Source of the DNA: Mesocentrotus franciscanus
Lineage: Eukaryota > Echinodermata > Echinoidea > Camarodonta > Strongylocentrotidae
NCBI GenBank assembly: GCA_037976565.1
Contig: CP137666.1
Coordinates: forward strand, 49,565,271-49,629,270
Length of the DNA stretch: 64,000 nucleotides
Reading direction: 5' to 3'
The first letter of the stretch is position 1; the number at the start of each line of letters is the position of its first letter. The notes under the pieces are model-generated. The model was not told where the DNA came from. It worked only from the letters and a program-made list of their open reading frames with translations, and ran no database searches. Below are positions 38,975 through 51,890 of this stretch, in pieces. A program made the position numbers and the translations under genes.

Positions 38975-40373
38975 ATCTATAACAGTACATGTATATGGCA
39001 AATATGGTTAAAGCCCTGTTGCTCCAAATATTTATTAGAATGCATATGTGAATATAACTGTATATAATCTTCTTTCATATTATGGAAACAATATTGCACA
39101 ACTAAACATGTTACAAATACTGATCAGCATATGGATGGGTAATTACTATGGCATGTCCATAGTTTATACTTGGGTAATAACTGACAAATAAAACTGTATT
39201 AACTTAACATATATACTTCAACTACCAGTACATGTATACTTGCTTATACAAAGTTTAACTTTAACACAAAACAATATGGGGTAAGAAATACAGCAAATAG
39301 CAGCAGCACCCATGATTTCAAGCATGAGCAATAACTAAAGTCCAAAAATTAATGAGTTGAAAATATACTTAGTACACATTAACATTTCATAATGTTTCAA
39401 ATGAATATACATATAGCAAATAAATCAGGTGCATTGTACAAGGGGTCATAATTACCCGAATAAACAAATTAAGAAACTTCCCAAAGAAAAGAAAAGAAGG
39501 AGACGAAAGGAAACTAAGTAAAATAATAATTAAATAAAATGGAAAGATGGAGAGTAAGCAAATACAAAGCATAAGGGTAGTTGATTGTCATCTGTTTGAA
39601 ATAAATATATAAACTCACTAGTATCAGTCTTAAAAGTGGATTTAAAAAATGACCTGTCATCATTAAAAAAAATAAATAAATAAAAAAAATAATAAACATT
39701 TAGGCTTAGATTTCATAATGAATGATTACATTTGTGTCATTTTATTCAATCTTGAAGTATACATCTTCAATTATCTAGTCATATTTAAATGCACATAATA
39801 CTAATAGACACTGGCATAAAATTTCTAATCCTATAATAATGCACCTAAACAAAAAAAAGTGATTGTAGATCTACAATACCCGAACAGTATATCTTACTTA
39901 ACCAATAGAATGAGAACTGTTGATGGAAGTGGCTACTATACACTCTTTTGTCTTTCAGCTAGAACAGAACAGCTTAATCTACAAATCTTATTGCTCAATC
40001 AGAAATGTTGGTCTCAAGATTATCCATACTTTACTAGGCTGTGCAAAGATCTACTGCATATAGTTGTGCTGTACAAGTTACATCATACTAGGAGAACTTT
40101 TAATAATGGTCTGATTGTATCCATTGCTCATGCATGTTCATGAAGATCTTTCAACATGAAGTCATTCATAGCAATGTTCGGCATCACTTTTTCTAAATGT
40201 AAACAATGACTGGCTAAATTCAATCGAATTGCATTTCACTTTGAATTGCTCTTGATAATAATTTATGGAAAATGCAATGATTTCATTTGTAATGTTGCAC
40301 TGTCAATCATCTCATGATATTTTTTTTCTTTTTAAAGAGATGTGAAACTAGAAAAGTCAACACAAAGCGTAGC

Positions 40374-41168
40374 ATCCCCTCGCAAGGTAAAATTGGCCTA
40401 TATACGTCAGAACAAGTTACCTCCATTAGACTATACTATTATATTACTAGGCAAGGAAGTTAACAACATTTTCACATATATAATTAGATGTTTTTGCATA
40501 TTTAATGAGCTATGATCTTTCACCTTTGACCTACATACTCCGAAATCGAACTTAGGCTGTGTTTTGATACTATGTAACTTCATATCAAATTTCATTACAA
40601 TCTGTCAAGCATTACTAAAGTTATCGATCGGAAACCAGATTTGCATATTTAATGAACTATGACCTTTGACCTACATACTCGGAAATTGAACTTAGGCTGT
40701 GTTTTGATACTATGTACCTTCATATCAAATTTGATTAAAATCCGTCAAACATTATTAAAGTTATTGAACGGAAACCAGATTCGCATATTTAATGAGCTAT
40801 GACCTTTGACCTACAAACTCCGAAATCGAACTTAGCCTGTATTTTGATACCATGAACCTTTATATCAAACTTCATTAAAATCTGTCAAACATTACTGAAG
40901 TTATTGATCGGAAACCAGATGTGTATTTTTTCGCATATTTAATGAGCTATGACCTTTGGCCTTTGACCTACATACTTCGAAATCGGACTTAGCCTGTATT
41001 TTGATACCATGTACCTTCATATCAAACTTCATTAAAATCCGTCAAACATTACTGAAGTTATTGATCGGAAACCAAATTTGTTACGGACGGACGCACGCAC
41101 GGAAGGAAGGAAGGAAGGACGGACAGCGGCGTTTCTATATTCCCCACCGACTTCGTCGGCGAGGGGAT
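40374..41168. mobile_element. Non-autonomous element with 10 bp inverted ends and internal 140-150 bp tandem repeats
   Basis: ATCCCCTCGC at 40374-40383 is the exact reverse complement of GCGAGGGGAT at 41159-41168. Between them about four copies of a 140-150 bp unit begin with GCATATTTAATGA (40496, 40643, 40783, 40933) and contain CTTTGACCTACA and GATCGGAAACCAGA. A GGAA/GGAC microsatellite lies near 41085-41125. No clear target duplication and no coding frame are seen. Confidence 0.6.
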
Positions 41169-42107
41169 AATAAATTTGCATCTTAAAAACATTTCATGAT
41201 TATGATTCAACCCATTGTCTCATCGACAGAGAGACCTAATGAGAGGTAGTATGGTGTTATTGATGTGTATTTTACTAGCAGCATAGCAATTTAAAAAAAT
41301 ACATGTATTACCAAACATTTGATGATAAGAACTCAATTGTAGCATTTACAACATTAATCTGAAGAGTAAGGTGCAAAAACAACATCTAATATACATCAGT
41401 TCAAACCATAAAGATACATTTTGATCTCTGCAATGCCACATACTGGCCAATAAGAATTTTAAGACACAATGAAGTATTGCATGAAGTTTGCTACGCTAAT
41501 CTCAAGAAGTAATTACTTTGACATCAGCAGTCATTCTAAAATTCAAAATATAGTTATTCACACTATTCATTTGTCAAAACTGGTCTTTTTTTTGGTCAGA
41601 ATGGAAGTCATATGAATGCATGTATCCCCTGTTTAGTATTGAGTCAAGGCCATAGAAGAGCAGAATCAACACTTAACAAAACTTAAAATATTTCAGGTCT
41701 TTTTCAATAAATAGTGAACAGCTGATTGAAAAAAATCCTTGATTTTAACAGCTTCACCGAAAGCCTTAGAAAGTACCCTCACCCAGGATTCTGTCCATAA
41801 AATTGTAAACCCAAATAGGATTGTCATTTGATAAATTATATTCTATTCAACAAACTTCTACATGTAGAATCTATAGATCAACTCACAATTGAGTATTACA
41901 TGAACCCTTCTTTTCTACACCGACATCCGAGTAATGATTGTGATGATGCAATGCGTTAATGGTGCTCTTTTCTGTTTTGAATATCATTTAACTCATACAA
42001 GTTGCAACAGCCTGCAAACGTCTACATTTCAGGATGCCATCATTCTTCTAATTTCTGTATTTTTCAAAATTATCTGGAGTATTACATTATACTTATCCAT
42101 GTTCACC

Positions 42108-42113
42108 TTTATT
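42108..42113 (-). terminator. Candidate polyadenylation signal for TMEM243
   Basis: Plus-strand TTTATT gives AATAAA on the minus strand about 890 bases after the TMEM243 stop. Other hexamers exist further downstream, so this is only a candidate. Confidence 0.3.
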
Positions 42114-42997
42114 CCTGTTACAAAACCATTTTACCCACCTGAACAATTGAACAACATTGCTATTTAATTCCAAACTGAAGAGGTTATTGCCTTATGCCTC
42201 TTTGATAACAAAAACACCTTTACAGCTTTTCAATGATTCAGGAAAACATGCAAATTTTCTTTCAAATACATGTTACGTTTTTTCCCTTTTTGTGTCATTA
42301 CATACATCTTAATTAATTATCAACATCATAACATATATTCATATTTGGTATACAGCTTTCCCCATCTACATATATTGTAAACAAGTTGTATAAAAAAAAT
42401 TATTATTATTGATAGGGTAAAAGGATGAAACAGGAAAAAGGATAGAAGGATGAAAAACAAAAGCCCAGTAATTCATATGGGGCTGTGAAAAGTGCCTCAA
42501 TATGAGCACAACATATATCTTGCATAAAAGGTACTGTAAAAAAAATACAGTTACCAAAAGAAAGGATATTCTGAAAAGATCAAAATTCAGGATTCATAGG
42601 GATAAAAATGAGTGAAACTAGTAGTGTACATATAGAAATTAAAGTAATAAAAAGAAGACTACAAATTTAAATCAAGATAGGAATTGGCTCCGAGTATCTC
42701 CACTCCCTGGTTTGAAGAGATAGTCAAAATTCAATCACAATGGCCTTCCATATCTTACTAGGTTCATATTTCTCTCCCGGGTATAGAGTGGCAAATGTAG
42801 ATCGATGTCTTGGTAAAGGACAGTAATGCAACCTTTGCATCTTTCACTCCACAGTTCAAGCCACTTGACTTTGGTATCTTCAAGCAATTGGATACCATTT
42901 AGTTTCGGTAAAACCAGCAATTTTTCCACAGACGCCATCGCGACCTATCTTGTGCTTTCATGGGTAAACAGTTGGTGTCGTGGTTAAAATTTTATAA

Positions 42998-43114
42998 TCA
43001 TACCTCATGGAAATAGAGATTAGCAGCTACACAGAGGGCAATGACACAGAAGCTGTTGTAGTATATCAGCAGACGGAATTTGGGATCCACATCTCCTTGT
43101 CTATACCAGTAAAT
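42998..43114 (-). CDS. TMEM243: TMEM243 last coding exon
   Basis: Codes IYWYRQGDVDPKFRLLIYY, helix 3 and NLYFHEV, then TGA at 42998-43000. The acceptor TTTTCCTCAG is just above 43114. The terminal GTA TGA could also be read as a weak splice donor (GTATGA); the direct stop is preferred because the protein length and C-terminus then match the family. Confidence 0.9.
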   Translation of the reverse strand: MYWYRQGDVDPKFRLLIYYNSFCVIALCVAANLYFHEV

Positions 43115-45692
43115 CTGAGGAAAAAAGAAAAGAAAAGGGAATCAAATTCAAGAAATCAGCTCTACTATCGCATTTTGTTAACCTCTTGAATACTGAATTA
43201 TGTCATTCTCATAGGCTTGATACAAGGACCACCTGGTTCCCGTAGGCAGAGGGTTGACACTGTACAATGGGCAATTCCACGGTTACTCATGTTACATTTG
43301 GAGGGACATTGACTTACTCCTTGAGCTCTCATTCTCTTATAATTGGTATGACCTAAGCAAGTTTAAGCTAAACGAAAGCATACCTCTTAACCCTCTTTTT
43401 CACTAAATAATTTGTTTTGAAAAGGTTGTCTGCTTTCTGTAAGTTAATGAAACATGCTGGTTACTCAGGTTTAGGCCATCATGTCTACCAACCTGTGGAA
43501 TTGCCCAAATGATGTATGTGAATAAGTTTGTTAGTTTGTTATACCGATTTATTAGCTTGAGATGGGTTTGTGTGCATCCGTCATATGATAGATGAATACA
43601 AGAGCTAATAGCTCATATCATTTAGAATGAAAGCATGCACCATTTGTTTTGCAAAACATATCTCCTAGATCCTTGGTATTTGATTTAAATGCACATAAAT
43701 ACAGATAATTTTCATGTAAAATTTAGATTTGTGATCACTGCTTCAAAATCCCCCACATCTAAGTAGCAACACTAATGCCCCATGCTGATATTTACTGTTT
43801 CAAAATTAGCATGCATCCCTTTAATTGCTCTTGACAAGAAAACAGTTTTCCATTCTCCTTCTCCAGCAACTGAATATCACATATACTATGCATATGAAAC
43901 ATTAATAAATAAATGATGAATGAGATGATCCTAAGGCTTGTGAAGTAAATTGAATAATTCTGGTAAATTGAAAACATTGTACGCAAATCAGTTTATGTAT
44001 TGATTTAGGGGCTTAGGGCCTAATACTTACCAGCAAGATATTTCCAATGCATACAAAGATGATACAGATTGAAAAGAAGATATTGACAGGCAATGGAGGC
44101 CAGGAAGGGAAGGCTAATGCACTAATGAAGGTGACCTAGGTAAAGAATAACAGAGTATGCAATATATCATTAATTTAAAATTAATGTTAAAATTAATGTT
44201 AAAATTAATAAATTGTGTGCATTTGGCCAGCTGTATGAATGAAGGAAACTTACACACAGAAAAATATGTAATGTTCAGTCATTTCTGATAAAGACTATCT
44301 TGAGTTGGAGATCATGGTAAAATATAAGTTTGACAGAATCCTAACAAAATTTACACTGAATGTTAATTACAAATAATTGACCAAAAAGAATTTGATGGTA
44401 AATGTATCAGTTGGTCAGCAAAAAGCAAAGAAGGATAAGACAATCAGGCTAGTAGTCTCTAACAAAAGAAAACATAAAGTTATGCACTATTGCACTCCCT
44501 TGTGCATTTCAGAGGACCAGTATATTTTAATGGTCTCTGTAAAGTTACCTTTACTCATTTGCCTCATGATAAATATTTAAAAGTAGTTTTAAGTCAGTTT
44601 TTCTCAAGTGGTACTTTCACCATATAAGCTCAAGATGATTCTACCCTACAGTCATCTCTATGAATTTGACATGTCTCCATTGTTCGGAAATATGGCAGGT
44701 TTATTGAAAGATATTTACAAACTGAAAAATATTTTATTTTCTTACAAGCAAAGAAAAGCTACACAATCATTGCCCCCAGCAAATTATTCTGTACAGAACA
44801 GACACTACATCTTTATGCTGTTCTTTAGCAATTCATATTCCTCGGTAATAAAACTCATGGCAACTCTTATAAACACCCAGATATAAACAGTGATTTAAAA
44901 AAAGAACATTTGTTTCAGATAGTGCAAGATATCATTTTACATAATTTTGTAATATAACTGTTAACTTCTTACCGTGACTATAACAACCAAGACAATGCCA
45001 ATTATAAGGTTCACCGCCCGTTCCTAAAATGAAAGGCGACATAAAGCATACAACAATGATATAAAGAATATCAGTTTTTGATATATCAGATCAGATCACA
45101 ATTCATGTATTCATCATAAAAACAACTGGACCTCTGTTTTCTTTGTATTAGCATATTTTCTTCTAAATGTATCTAATTATATGAAGTCAAATCCTATTAC
45201 CCCATACTTATCAAACTTTTCTTTTTATTGACATAGAAGACCTCTGAATCAGCTCTGTGAAAAAATATTTCTGCATTTCCATCAGATCCTTTGGCCCCTC
45301 CCTACAACTAAAATTTCCTTTTGTAATGTAACTCACAGCATATTTCTCCTTTTTTGTAGAGTAAAAAAGAAAGGAAATAACTTTAATCGGATCAAGAAGC
45401 TATTCCTGTAACCCTCTATTAAGAGTTAAAAACATATTGATGACCACTACTTATATGTTAAGCTATCTAGTCAGGTTTCAAATAATAGTGGCCTTTTATT
45501 TTTAAAGGTAGCCCTTACTTCATTTATGAGGTCCTCTTAAGAATTCAGGGAGTGAGTCTGCTTATCTCCTATCTATATTTCCACTAATGAATACCTAGCT
45601 TTTAGCCCTCTATCAGTAACTACATCTGATCTTACCCATGTCTGTGTCTCCCCGAAGAGAGGTGCTTGTATGTCTGTATTGTAGGCACTCAT
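42998..45692 (-). CDS. TMEM243: Transmembrane protein 243 (DUF2678 family), complete coding region
   Basis: Four minus-strand coding exons: 45636-45692, 44973-45023, 44031-44135, 42998-43114, joined in phase 0 by GT-AG introns, giving 109 residues (human is about 118). The N-terminus carries the family motif APLFGET, then three hydrophobic helices: VNLIIGIVLVVIVTVTF, INIFFS-type VNIFFSICIIFVCIG, and LLIYYNSFCVIALCVA. The signature IYWYRQGDVDPKFR lies between helices 2 and 3, and the C-terminus reads NLYFHEV, close to vertebrate TMEM243. In mammals this small membrane protein is poorly characterised (also called MM-TRAG, linked to drug-resistance studies). Start at 45692 is the only ATG before APLFGET. 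Orthology is strong; function is not established. Confidence 0.93.
44031..44135 (-). CDS. TMEM243: TMEM243 coding exon 3
   Basis: A 35-codon phase 0 exon with the end of helix 1, the loop AFPSWPPLPVN (human has a similar proline-rich loop) and helix 2 ending IGNILL. Donor GTAAGT is at plus positions 44025-44030. Confidence 0.93.
44973..45023 (-). CDS. TMEM243: TMEM243 coding exon 2
   Basis: A 51-base, 17-codon phase 0 exon coding ERAVNLIIGIVLVVIVT, most of the first membrane helix. The acceptor TTCATTTTAG is on its high-coordinate side and donor GTAAG on the other. Confidence 0.92.
45636..45692 (-). CDS. TMEM243: TMEM243 coding exon 1
   Basis: ATG at 45692 codes 19 residues, MSAYNTDIQAPLFGETQTW, ending at donor GTAAG (plus-strand CTTAC at 45631-45635). 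An acceptor-like AG lies a little upstream (about 45720-45721), so a separate 5' UTR exon is likely. I could not place it. Confidence 0.9.
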
Positions 45693-47297
45693 CTTGGCTC
45701 TCACCACATTCACATGCCCCTATTTATAGCAGAATCAAGACTCAAGAGCAGTAACTTATTTAGAGGAACGGATTCATATGACACCTTGTGTTAACACATC
45801 ACATCAGGCATATATAGATTCTGTGTTAAAATGAAAATGAGAGCAAGATCAATTAATCAACAAGAGTAAATCAAGCTACATCATAAGATATATAAAAAGA
45901 GACTTTATTGCAGGCAATCAAATGTGAGATTATTGCACAACAGATGGCTAGACTGAATTTCATAAAATAGGCTTCTTTTTGTTACTGTTTTTCAGTTGCT
46001 GCATTGTATCTTTAGATGGAGATATCCCCAGAATTTATTTGTCAATTTCTAAAATTAGATCTAGATTTTCTAGTTCAACGGTAACCTATTTGTATAATTG
46101 TACTGTAGTCTAACGTCCAGCTTTACATTTTTATAAATCTACTTACCGGTACATTTTTGAAAAATATGATAATTATGGATTGAATATCACATTTAAAAAA
46201 AAAAAGTGTATTTATAGTTTGGACATCCAGACATAGGGTCTGAAGTTTTTCCCTTTTGGCTACACATTTAATATGAAATTGAAATTGCATCAGTGTCAGA
46301 TAATGCATTTTAATTAATGATGTTTACAATAATTAATGAGCTATTATTGGACCAGTCACAAGAACTCGTTTCCTTCATTTTTTTATCATGCCAATATACT
46401 AGGTCTGTGGTTCTAACATTTATTTATCAGGTAATTATTATGTGATATGATTTGTATCAAGGTTATGCTTGAAAATTGAAAATATCTAGAGAAATACCTA
46501 CACGAAAACTGTTGTCATTCTCATTGGTCTGTAAATTACGAACTGTTCTATCTATGGTAATTTTTCTATGATAGACCAATGTATGGACAAAGAATATTTA
46601 TCTTATTTACTCGTTAAGAACTTAAGGCATTAAAACATTATATAAGAACAGTTTGAATGCTTGTAGCTTTTGTAGGTATTTTATATTAACACCAATACAC
46701 TCCAGCAAAGCATAGAGAGTCAATGCTAAGCCTAATGCGTATTAAACGCTCCACTACGTGTTAATAGGCAGCATTTGCACACATGAATAGTCAATACACT
46801 TATGATACACAAACGCACACAATCATGCCGATGTGGCTGATCGGCAAGTTTGACAGTACTAGACTTACAATTTGAAATTTTTTAATTATTATTTCTAACA
46901 TCGGTAAGTTAAAAAAATTGTATTTTACTGCTATTTAGGTGTCATCAATTGTCACTAAAGTACCAACTTTTAGTGAAATCAGTTGAGTTTTGTACAGTGG
47001 TGTTTGAAATGTTGAGAATCAATAGCACAGCTTTTAATACACAGCCAGGATAGTAATGCAGCTATGTGTGCACCAATACTAGTAGGCTATATAGTGCAAT
47101 ACAAACTTATCAATAAAGTGACAACTTGAAGAACAAGAACAAAATTGTAAAATAAATTTTCAGTTTTAATTTTTGTGCTGCCCATAGGCATAGGCATAGT
47201 CTTACTGAGTCTTAGACTAACTTAAAGTTGACTCGATCGAGATGGCATTCTAACTCTAAGTAAAAAAGATACGACAGGCTTGGAGTCGCAACAAGTA

Positions 47298-47985
47298 GAG
47301 TAGAGGAGGGAGTTTTCGGCCGGCGGCAGTTTTCGGCCGGTCCGTTGGATGCACGGTAATATCCCTTTAAAATACATTGCATACTAGCATATCACACACA
47401 TACAGAGTCACTGGAGAACCACATTTGCAAAGGAAAATGTATCCTTAAATATCAAATTTTAGCGATGTAATCGGCGGTCCCGCTACCCGAATCTGAAAAA
47501 TCAAATATCTTACGCGTCTGTAAGGAATATGGGTACCATAAAATGAGCTGTATTTCAAGTATTTTTCAGATTTAGAACCAGATTTTTTGAGTACCACAAG
47601 CTTAAAAGTATCTCACCGCACGTATCCTATCACTGCAGTCGGATACTATAGCGCTGTATCTCTGTTTAGTTTAGATTCCAATTTCTGATCACCGCACCCG
47701 CAGGTGTAGTTTTCGGCCATGCGGGGGATTACATGCTCTGGCCGCACCTGCTATAGATCAGCGGGCGAACGCACGGCGCCACTCCCTATTGACTTTGTAC
47801 ATGCGGCCAAAAACTGCCTGTGAAAAAGTGAACAAGGAAATGAATATTGCCATGGCAATTCATGATTTTTTTTCTGGGATTCTTTTTTTATTTAAATCAT
47901 AATAGTATTGGCTTCATGATTTAAACAAAAAAATAATAATAAATAGGATTTTGCCTCAAGTGGCCGAAAACTCCCTCCTCTACTC
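47298..47985. mobile_element. TA-flanked MITE with 24 bp perfect inverted ends
   Basis: The first 24 bases (47298-47321, beginning GAGTAGAGGAGGGAG) are the exact reverse complement of 47962-47985. Both sides are flanked by TA (47296-47297 and 47986-47987), as expected for Tc1/mariner-type target duplication. The 688 bp body has no transposase frame. The end motif TTTTCGGCC recurs inside, near 47329 and 47709. Confidence 0.78.
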
Positions 47986-49639
47986 TAGTAGTAGGGTGTC
48001 TGGACGATTTTTCAATTTTCCCTTTTGGATTGTTTTTCACCATTATGGTTGGATAATTGAAAAAATTATTCACTCAGAATAATACATTTCAAATTTCAAG
48101 ACTCACCGATGTTTCTATCAAAAGTTACAGCCCCTTCAATTCCCTACAATATTCATCCTCTTTTTGTCAGAATCGACAAAAAGACGTAAACGCAGAGTTA
48201 TGTTGTTTTGCTAAATATAGCAACACAACTGAATTGCGCAATATGCAAGCGTACACATACGCGTGCAAGCGTACGCGTGTTGTAAACTGGATGCGCAACT
48301 CAAGGCGATCGGCTATCCATTGTCTTCAATGGGCACCCACTTCCGGTCTGTATACACGCGGTCCGATGCATATTCATGTGCAGATTTTACGCGCTATCAC
48401 CATGGGATCGGCCGGCGCGAGCTCCCGCCTCCCTACTTAGCTGATCCGAAAAATGTGGGAAGGGTATTTTCAAACTGTAATCGCTTGTGATCTCTTGGGG
48501 CTAGCGAAAAATAAGTGCTGGGATATTTTCCTTACGTCTAGCCCTACATAAGCCTGGGGGCTCGGTTCAGGAAAGTGGCAAAGATCGGAGCTATGATGGA
48601 AACGATGTTTAAATCGCTGTTTTGATCAAGATATTTTTAGAATTCGAATTGAGCCCCTTTGGGAATATGGAGAAAAACCTGCTCTTTCATATGACACCTC
48701 ATTTATTGAGTTTCACCTTCAGGATCACAAGCGATTTAAGTTTGAATTTCGATTTGGTGATAAAAACATTGACCAATTTTGCATGATCGCGCGATGTACC
48801 TAGACTGCATAGGGCTGCGTGCAATCTCTATGGGAAGGATTTTAGCACACAACATCGGGTGCGCGATCAGACACCCTACTAGTAGTACTAGTAGACTTTA
48901 CTTGACCTATTCAGACTCTTGTCCGCATCCGGGAAGTTTTCGCTTGACTTGGAAAAGACGGTTTTGTATAACATTTAGAAGACAAGTCGAGCAACAGCAT
49001 CGAGATGTCACTGATCTTGTACTTATGACGGTTTCTTTCGTGAAAAGACCCACAGACCGAGTGGTGAACATTAGCCAGTCCCACATAATTGGGAGTCCCA
49101 TATGATTGAAAGGTTGAGATAACATAAAATTGAATGTGTGGGCTGTCGCACTGGCACCGTCGTCCTTTCCAAATTCGAAATAATGCCTCATTAATTGTTA
49201 AACATCTCATGCTGAGACTACATGTATATTTACCTTGTGATCTGTTCCGTGGATTTCAGAATTTAAGGCGACACAGCCTCAGATAATGGATATGAATTGA
49301 AACCAAGTTGAATTTACAAACGCCAGAATGCAGAAGCAGAGATAGAGTGCAAATCGAGTGACAGCTTGTTTTTATTTCATCACGATCACGTGATATGGTG
49401 ACGACGATATCAGCTGACTAATTTTGTTCTTCCAATGATTATTTTTTTTTTCTATTTGGTTCTCAGTATATAATAGCCAAGGTGGATTGTTTATGTAGGG
49501 TAATGATTCATTGTCGTAGCTTAGATAAACATGCAATTATTTTATTTCTGTTTTTAACTGTTTCTTGTTTTTTATATATTCAAGATGAATTGTTTATGTG
49601 TGATTTATGGCATGCTTGAATGGAATCAATAAAGAATAT

Positions 49640-50030
49640 TGAAGAAAAAAAAGTTTCGATTCCTCCATGTCATCTCAGCTGCTCGCCTCCCGCTCATGTT
49701 CTTGCTCCTACCCCTCGCTCCGCCTGCTTTCATTCTTTGGGTTTTTTCTTCTTCTTGTTCTTCTTCTTTTCTCATTCTCTTATAGCTTCTGCAAGACTTC
49801 AGTTCTCATTTCATCATCATCATCATCTTCTTCTTCTTGATCTTCTTTTTTCTTCTTCTTCTTGGCTTCTCCTTCATTTTCTCATTTTCCTCCTAATATA
49901 GGCTTCTCCCCGCCGATCTTCTTGTCTTCTGGTTTTCTTTTAGTTTCTTCTTTCTCTGACTTTAAAACAAATCTTCTCCTTCTTCTTCTTCTTCTTTTCA
50001 TTCTTCTTCTTTTTCTTGTATACAATAGTC
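49640..50030. repeat. Pyrimidine-rich (TTC)n tract
   Basis: Long runs of TTCTTC and CTTCTT on the plus strand give low-complexity Leu/Phe/Ser open frames without gene features. Confidence 0.8.
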
Positions 50031-50160
50031 ATACATTCGCTCACCTCAATAAGATATTCGGGCATCTTTTTGCTCAGAATTATCCCGTGTCTATACATTA
50101 CGAGCGAGTGAGGTGAAATGTAATTTCGATATAAAAAAATATAAGATAATTATATTCGGA

Positions 50161-51890
50161 CAGGGGCGCAGGAAGTGGGGGGGGGCGGCAAAACGCATTT
50201 TCGTCCCCCCAAAAAAAAGCCCCCCGAAAAAAAAAGCAAATGGTATGTATTTTTTAACCAAAAATAACATAAAAAATGAATTGAATCACATAAAAGTTAC
50301 ATTCCATTCAAAGAAAAGGAGAGTAACAGGAATTAAATTTCTTAAACATTCCTCATGCCCCTATATTTAACAATTAATAGAGAATTTTATAATAGCACTA
50401 CGCGCATATCGTGGAAATATTGTGAGAGGATGGAAAGCGTGTGTGTTTTTTATTATGGGAGTGAAAAGACATGAGCCCCTGAACACTGGCGTACTGATGG
50501 GGGGCTTGGTGGGGGGCGCATTAACCCCAAAATAAAATTCAAACGTAGTTAATTTCTTATTCGATACAAGTAATATACAAATGTTGCTAAAATGATATGA
50601 TTTTCCCGGATTTTTTCTCAACTGCCAGTGTCACAAAATGAGGTATCAAAATATGCTCATCTGACCGTCATTAACTGCCTAAAACCCCTGAGCGTACGGG
50701 GGATCCGCCCCCTGGACCCAACCAAGGGCCCTAAGGCGGGCCTCTGGATGCTCATCTGACCGTAATTAAATACCTAAAACCTCTGAGCTTCTGGGGGCTC
50801 TGCCCCCTGGACCCCACCAAAACCCTAAGGAGGGCCCCTGAATGCTCATCTGACCGTAATTAAATAACTAAAACCCCTGAGCTTCCGGGGGCTCTGCCCC
50901 CTGGACCCCACCAAAATCCTAAGGAGGGCCCCTGGATGCTCATCTGACCATAATTAAATACCTAAAACCCCTGAGCTTCATGGGGCTCAGCCCCCTGAAC
51001 CTCCCGCCAATTAATGACCTGCCAGTGTCACAAATAAGGTATAAAAATATCCTCATCTGACCGTAATCAAATGCCTAAAACCCCTGAGCTTACAGCGGTT
51101 CCGCCCCCTGGACCCCACCAAGGGCCCTAAGGCGGGCCCCTGGATGCTCATCTGACCGTAATTAAATAACTAAAACCCCTGAGCTTCCGGGGGCTCTGCC
51201 CCCTGGACCCCACCAAAATCCTAAGGAGGGCCCCTGGATGCTCATCTGACCATAATTAAATACCTAAAACCCCTGAGCTTCATGGGGCACAGCCCCCTGA
51301 ACCTTCCGCCAATTAATGACCTGCCAGTGTCACAAATAAGGTATAAAAATATCCTCATCTGACCGTAATTAAATGCCTAAAACCCCTGAGCTTCCTGGGG
51401 CTCCGCCCCCTGGACCCCTCCAGGGGCCCGTCTTAGGGCCCCACCAAAACCCTAAGGAGGGCCCCTGGATGCTCATCTGACCATAATTAAATGCCTAAAA
51501 CCCCTGAGCTTCATGGGGCACAGCCCCTTGACCTTTTTGCTCATTACGCCACTGCCCCTGAAAGGTGAGCCCCCTGGAATGTTTGCCCCCATCCCAAACC
51601 TCCCGCCAATTAGTGATCTGCCAGTGTCACAAATAAGGTATCAAAATATGCTCATCTTATTATTATTAAATGCCTAAAACCCCTGAGCTTCCGGGGGCTC
51701 CGCCCCCTGGACCCCTCCAGGGGCCCTAAGACGGGCCCCTGAATGCTCATCTGACCATAATTAAATGCCTAAAACCCCAGAGTTTCCGGGGGCTCCGCCC
51801 CTTGACCTTTTTGCTCATTACGCCACTGCCCCTGAAAGGTGAGCCCCCTGGAATGTTTGCCCCCATCCCAAACTGCTTCCGGCACGCCTG
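50161..51890. mobile_element. hAT-like non-autonomous element with internal GC-rich minisatellite
   Basis: The left end CAGGGGCGCAGGAAG and the reverse complement of the right end (CAGGCGTGCCGGAAG) match at most positions. The flanking 8-mers are TATTCGGA (50153-50160) and TATTCGGG (51891-51898), 7 of 8 identical. An 8 bp target duplication and CAG-starting ends are hAT features. The body is mostly a minisatellite and has no transposase frame. Confidence 0.68.
50640..51800. repeat. GC-rich minisatellite, about 11 copies of a 91-116 bp unit
   Basis: CTCATCTGACC(G/A)TAATTAAAT followed by CCTAAAACCCCTGAGCTT and a palindromic GGGGGCTCCGCCCCC-type core recurs at about 50657, 50751, 50842, 50938, 51053, 51147, 51242, 51354, 51470, 51651 and 51745. 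Some copies add a CTGCCAGTGTCACAAATAAG segment, giving a higher-order pattern of three units. Confidence 0.88.

Larger units (their letters stand above)
35741..42100. other. Gene-poor AT-rich region between the Kazal-mucin gene and TMEM243
   Basis: No exon with domain-like coding sequence and matching splice sites is visible. The region contains a 52 bp tandem repeat (38.48-38.62 kb), a long inverted repeat (38840-38974) and an inverted-repeat-bounded element (40374-41168). Part of it could be 3' UTR of TMEM243. Confidence 0.5.

Noticed and set aside
40374..41168. CRISPR-like array, suggested by regular 140-150 bp repeats
   Set aside because: Units are long, diverged and without unique spacers, and the genome is eukaryotic.
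42735..42938. 67-residue minus-strand frame starting MASVEKLLVLPK
   Set aside because: It lies just after the TMEM243 stop, probably in the 3' UTR; no recognisable domain and no clear splice sites.
48057..49210. Overlapping 75-127 residue frames on both strands
   Set aside because: No domain, no splice sites and mixed composition. The area fits a CpG-containing promoter region better.
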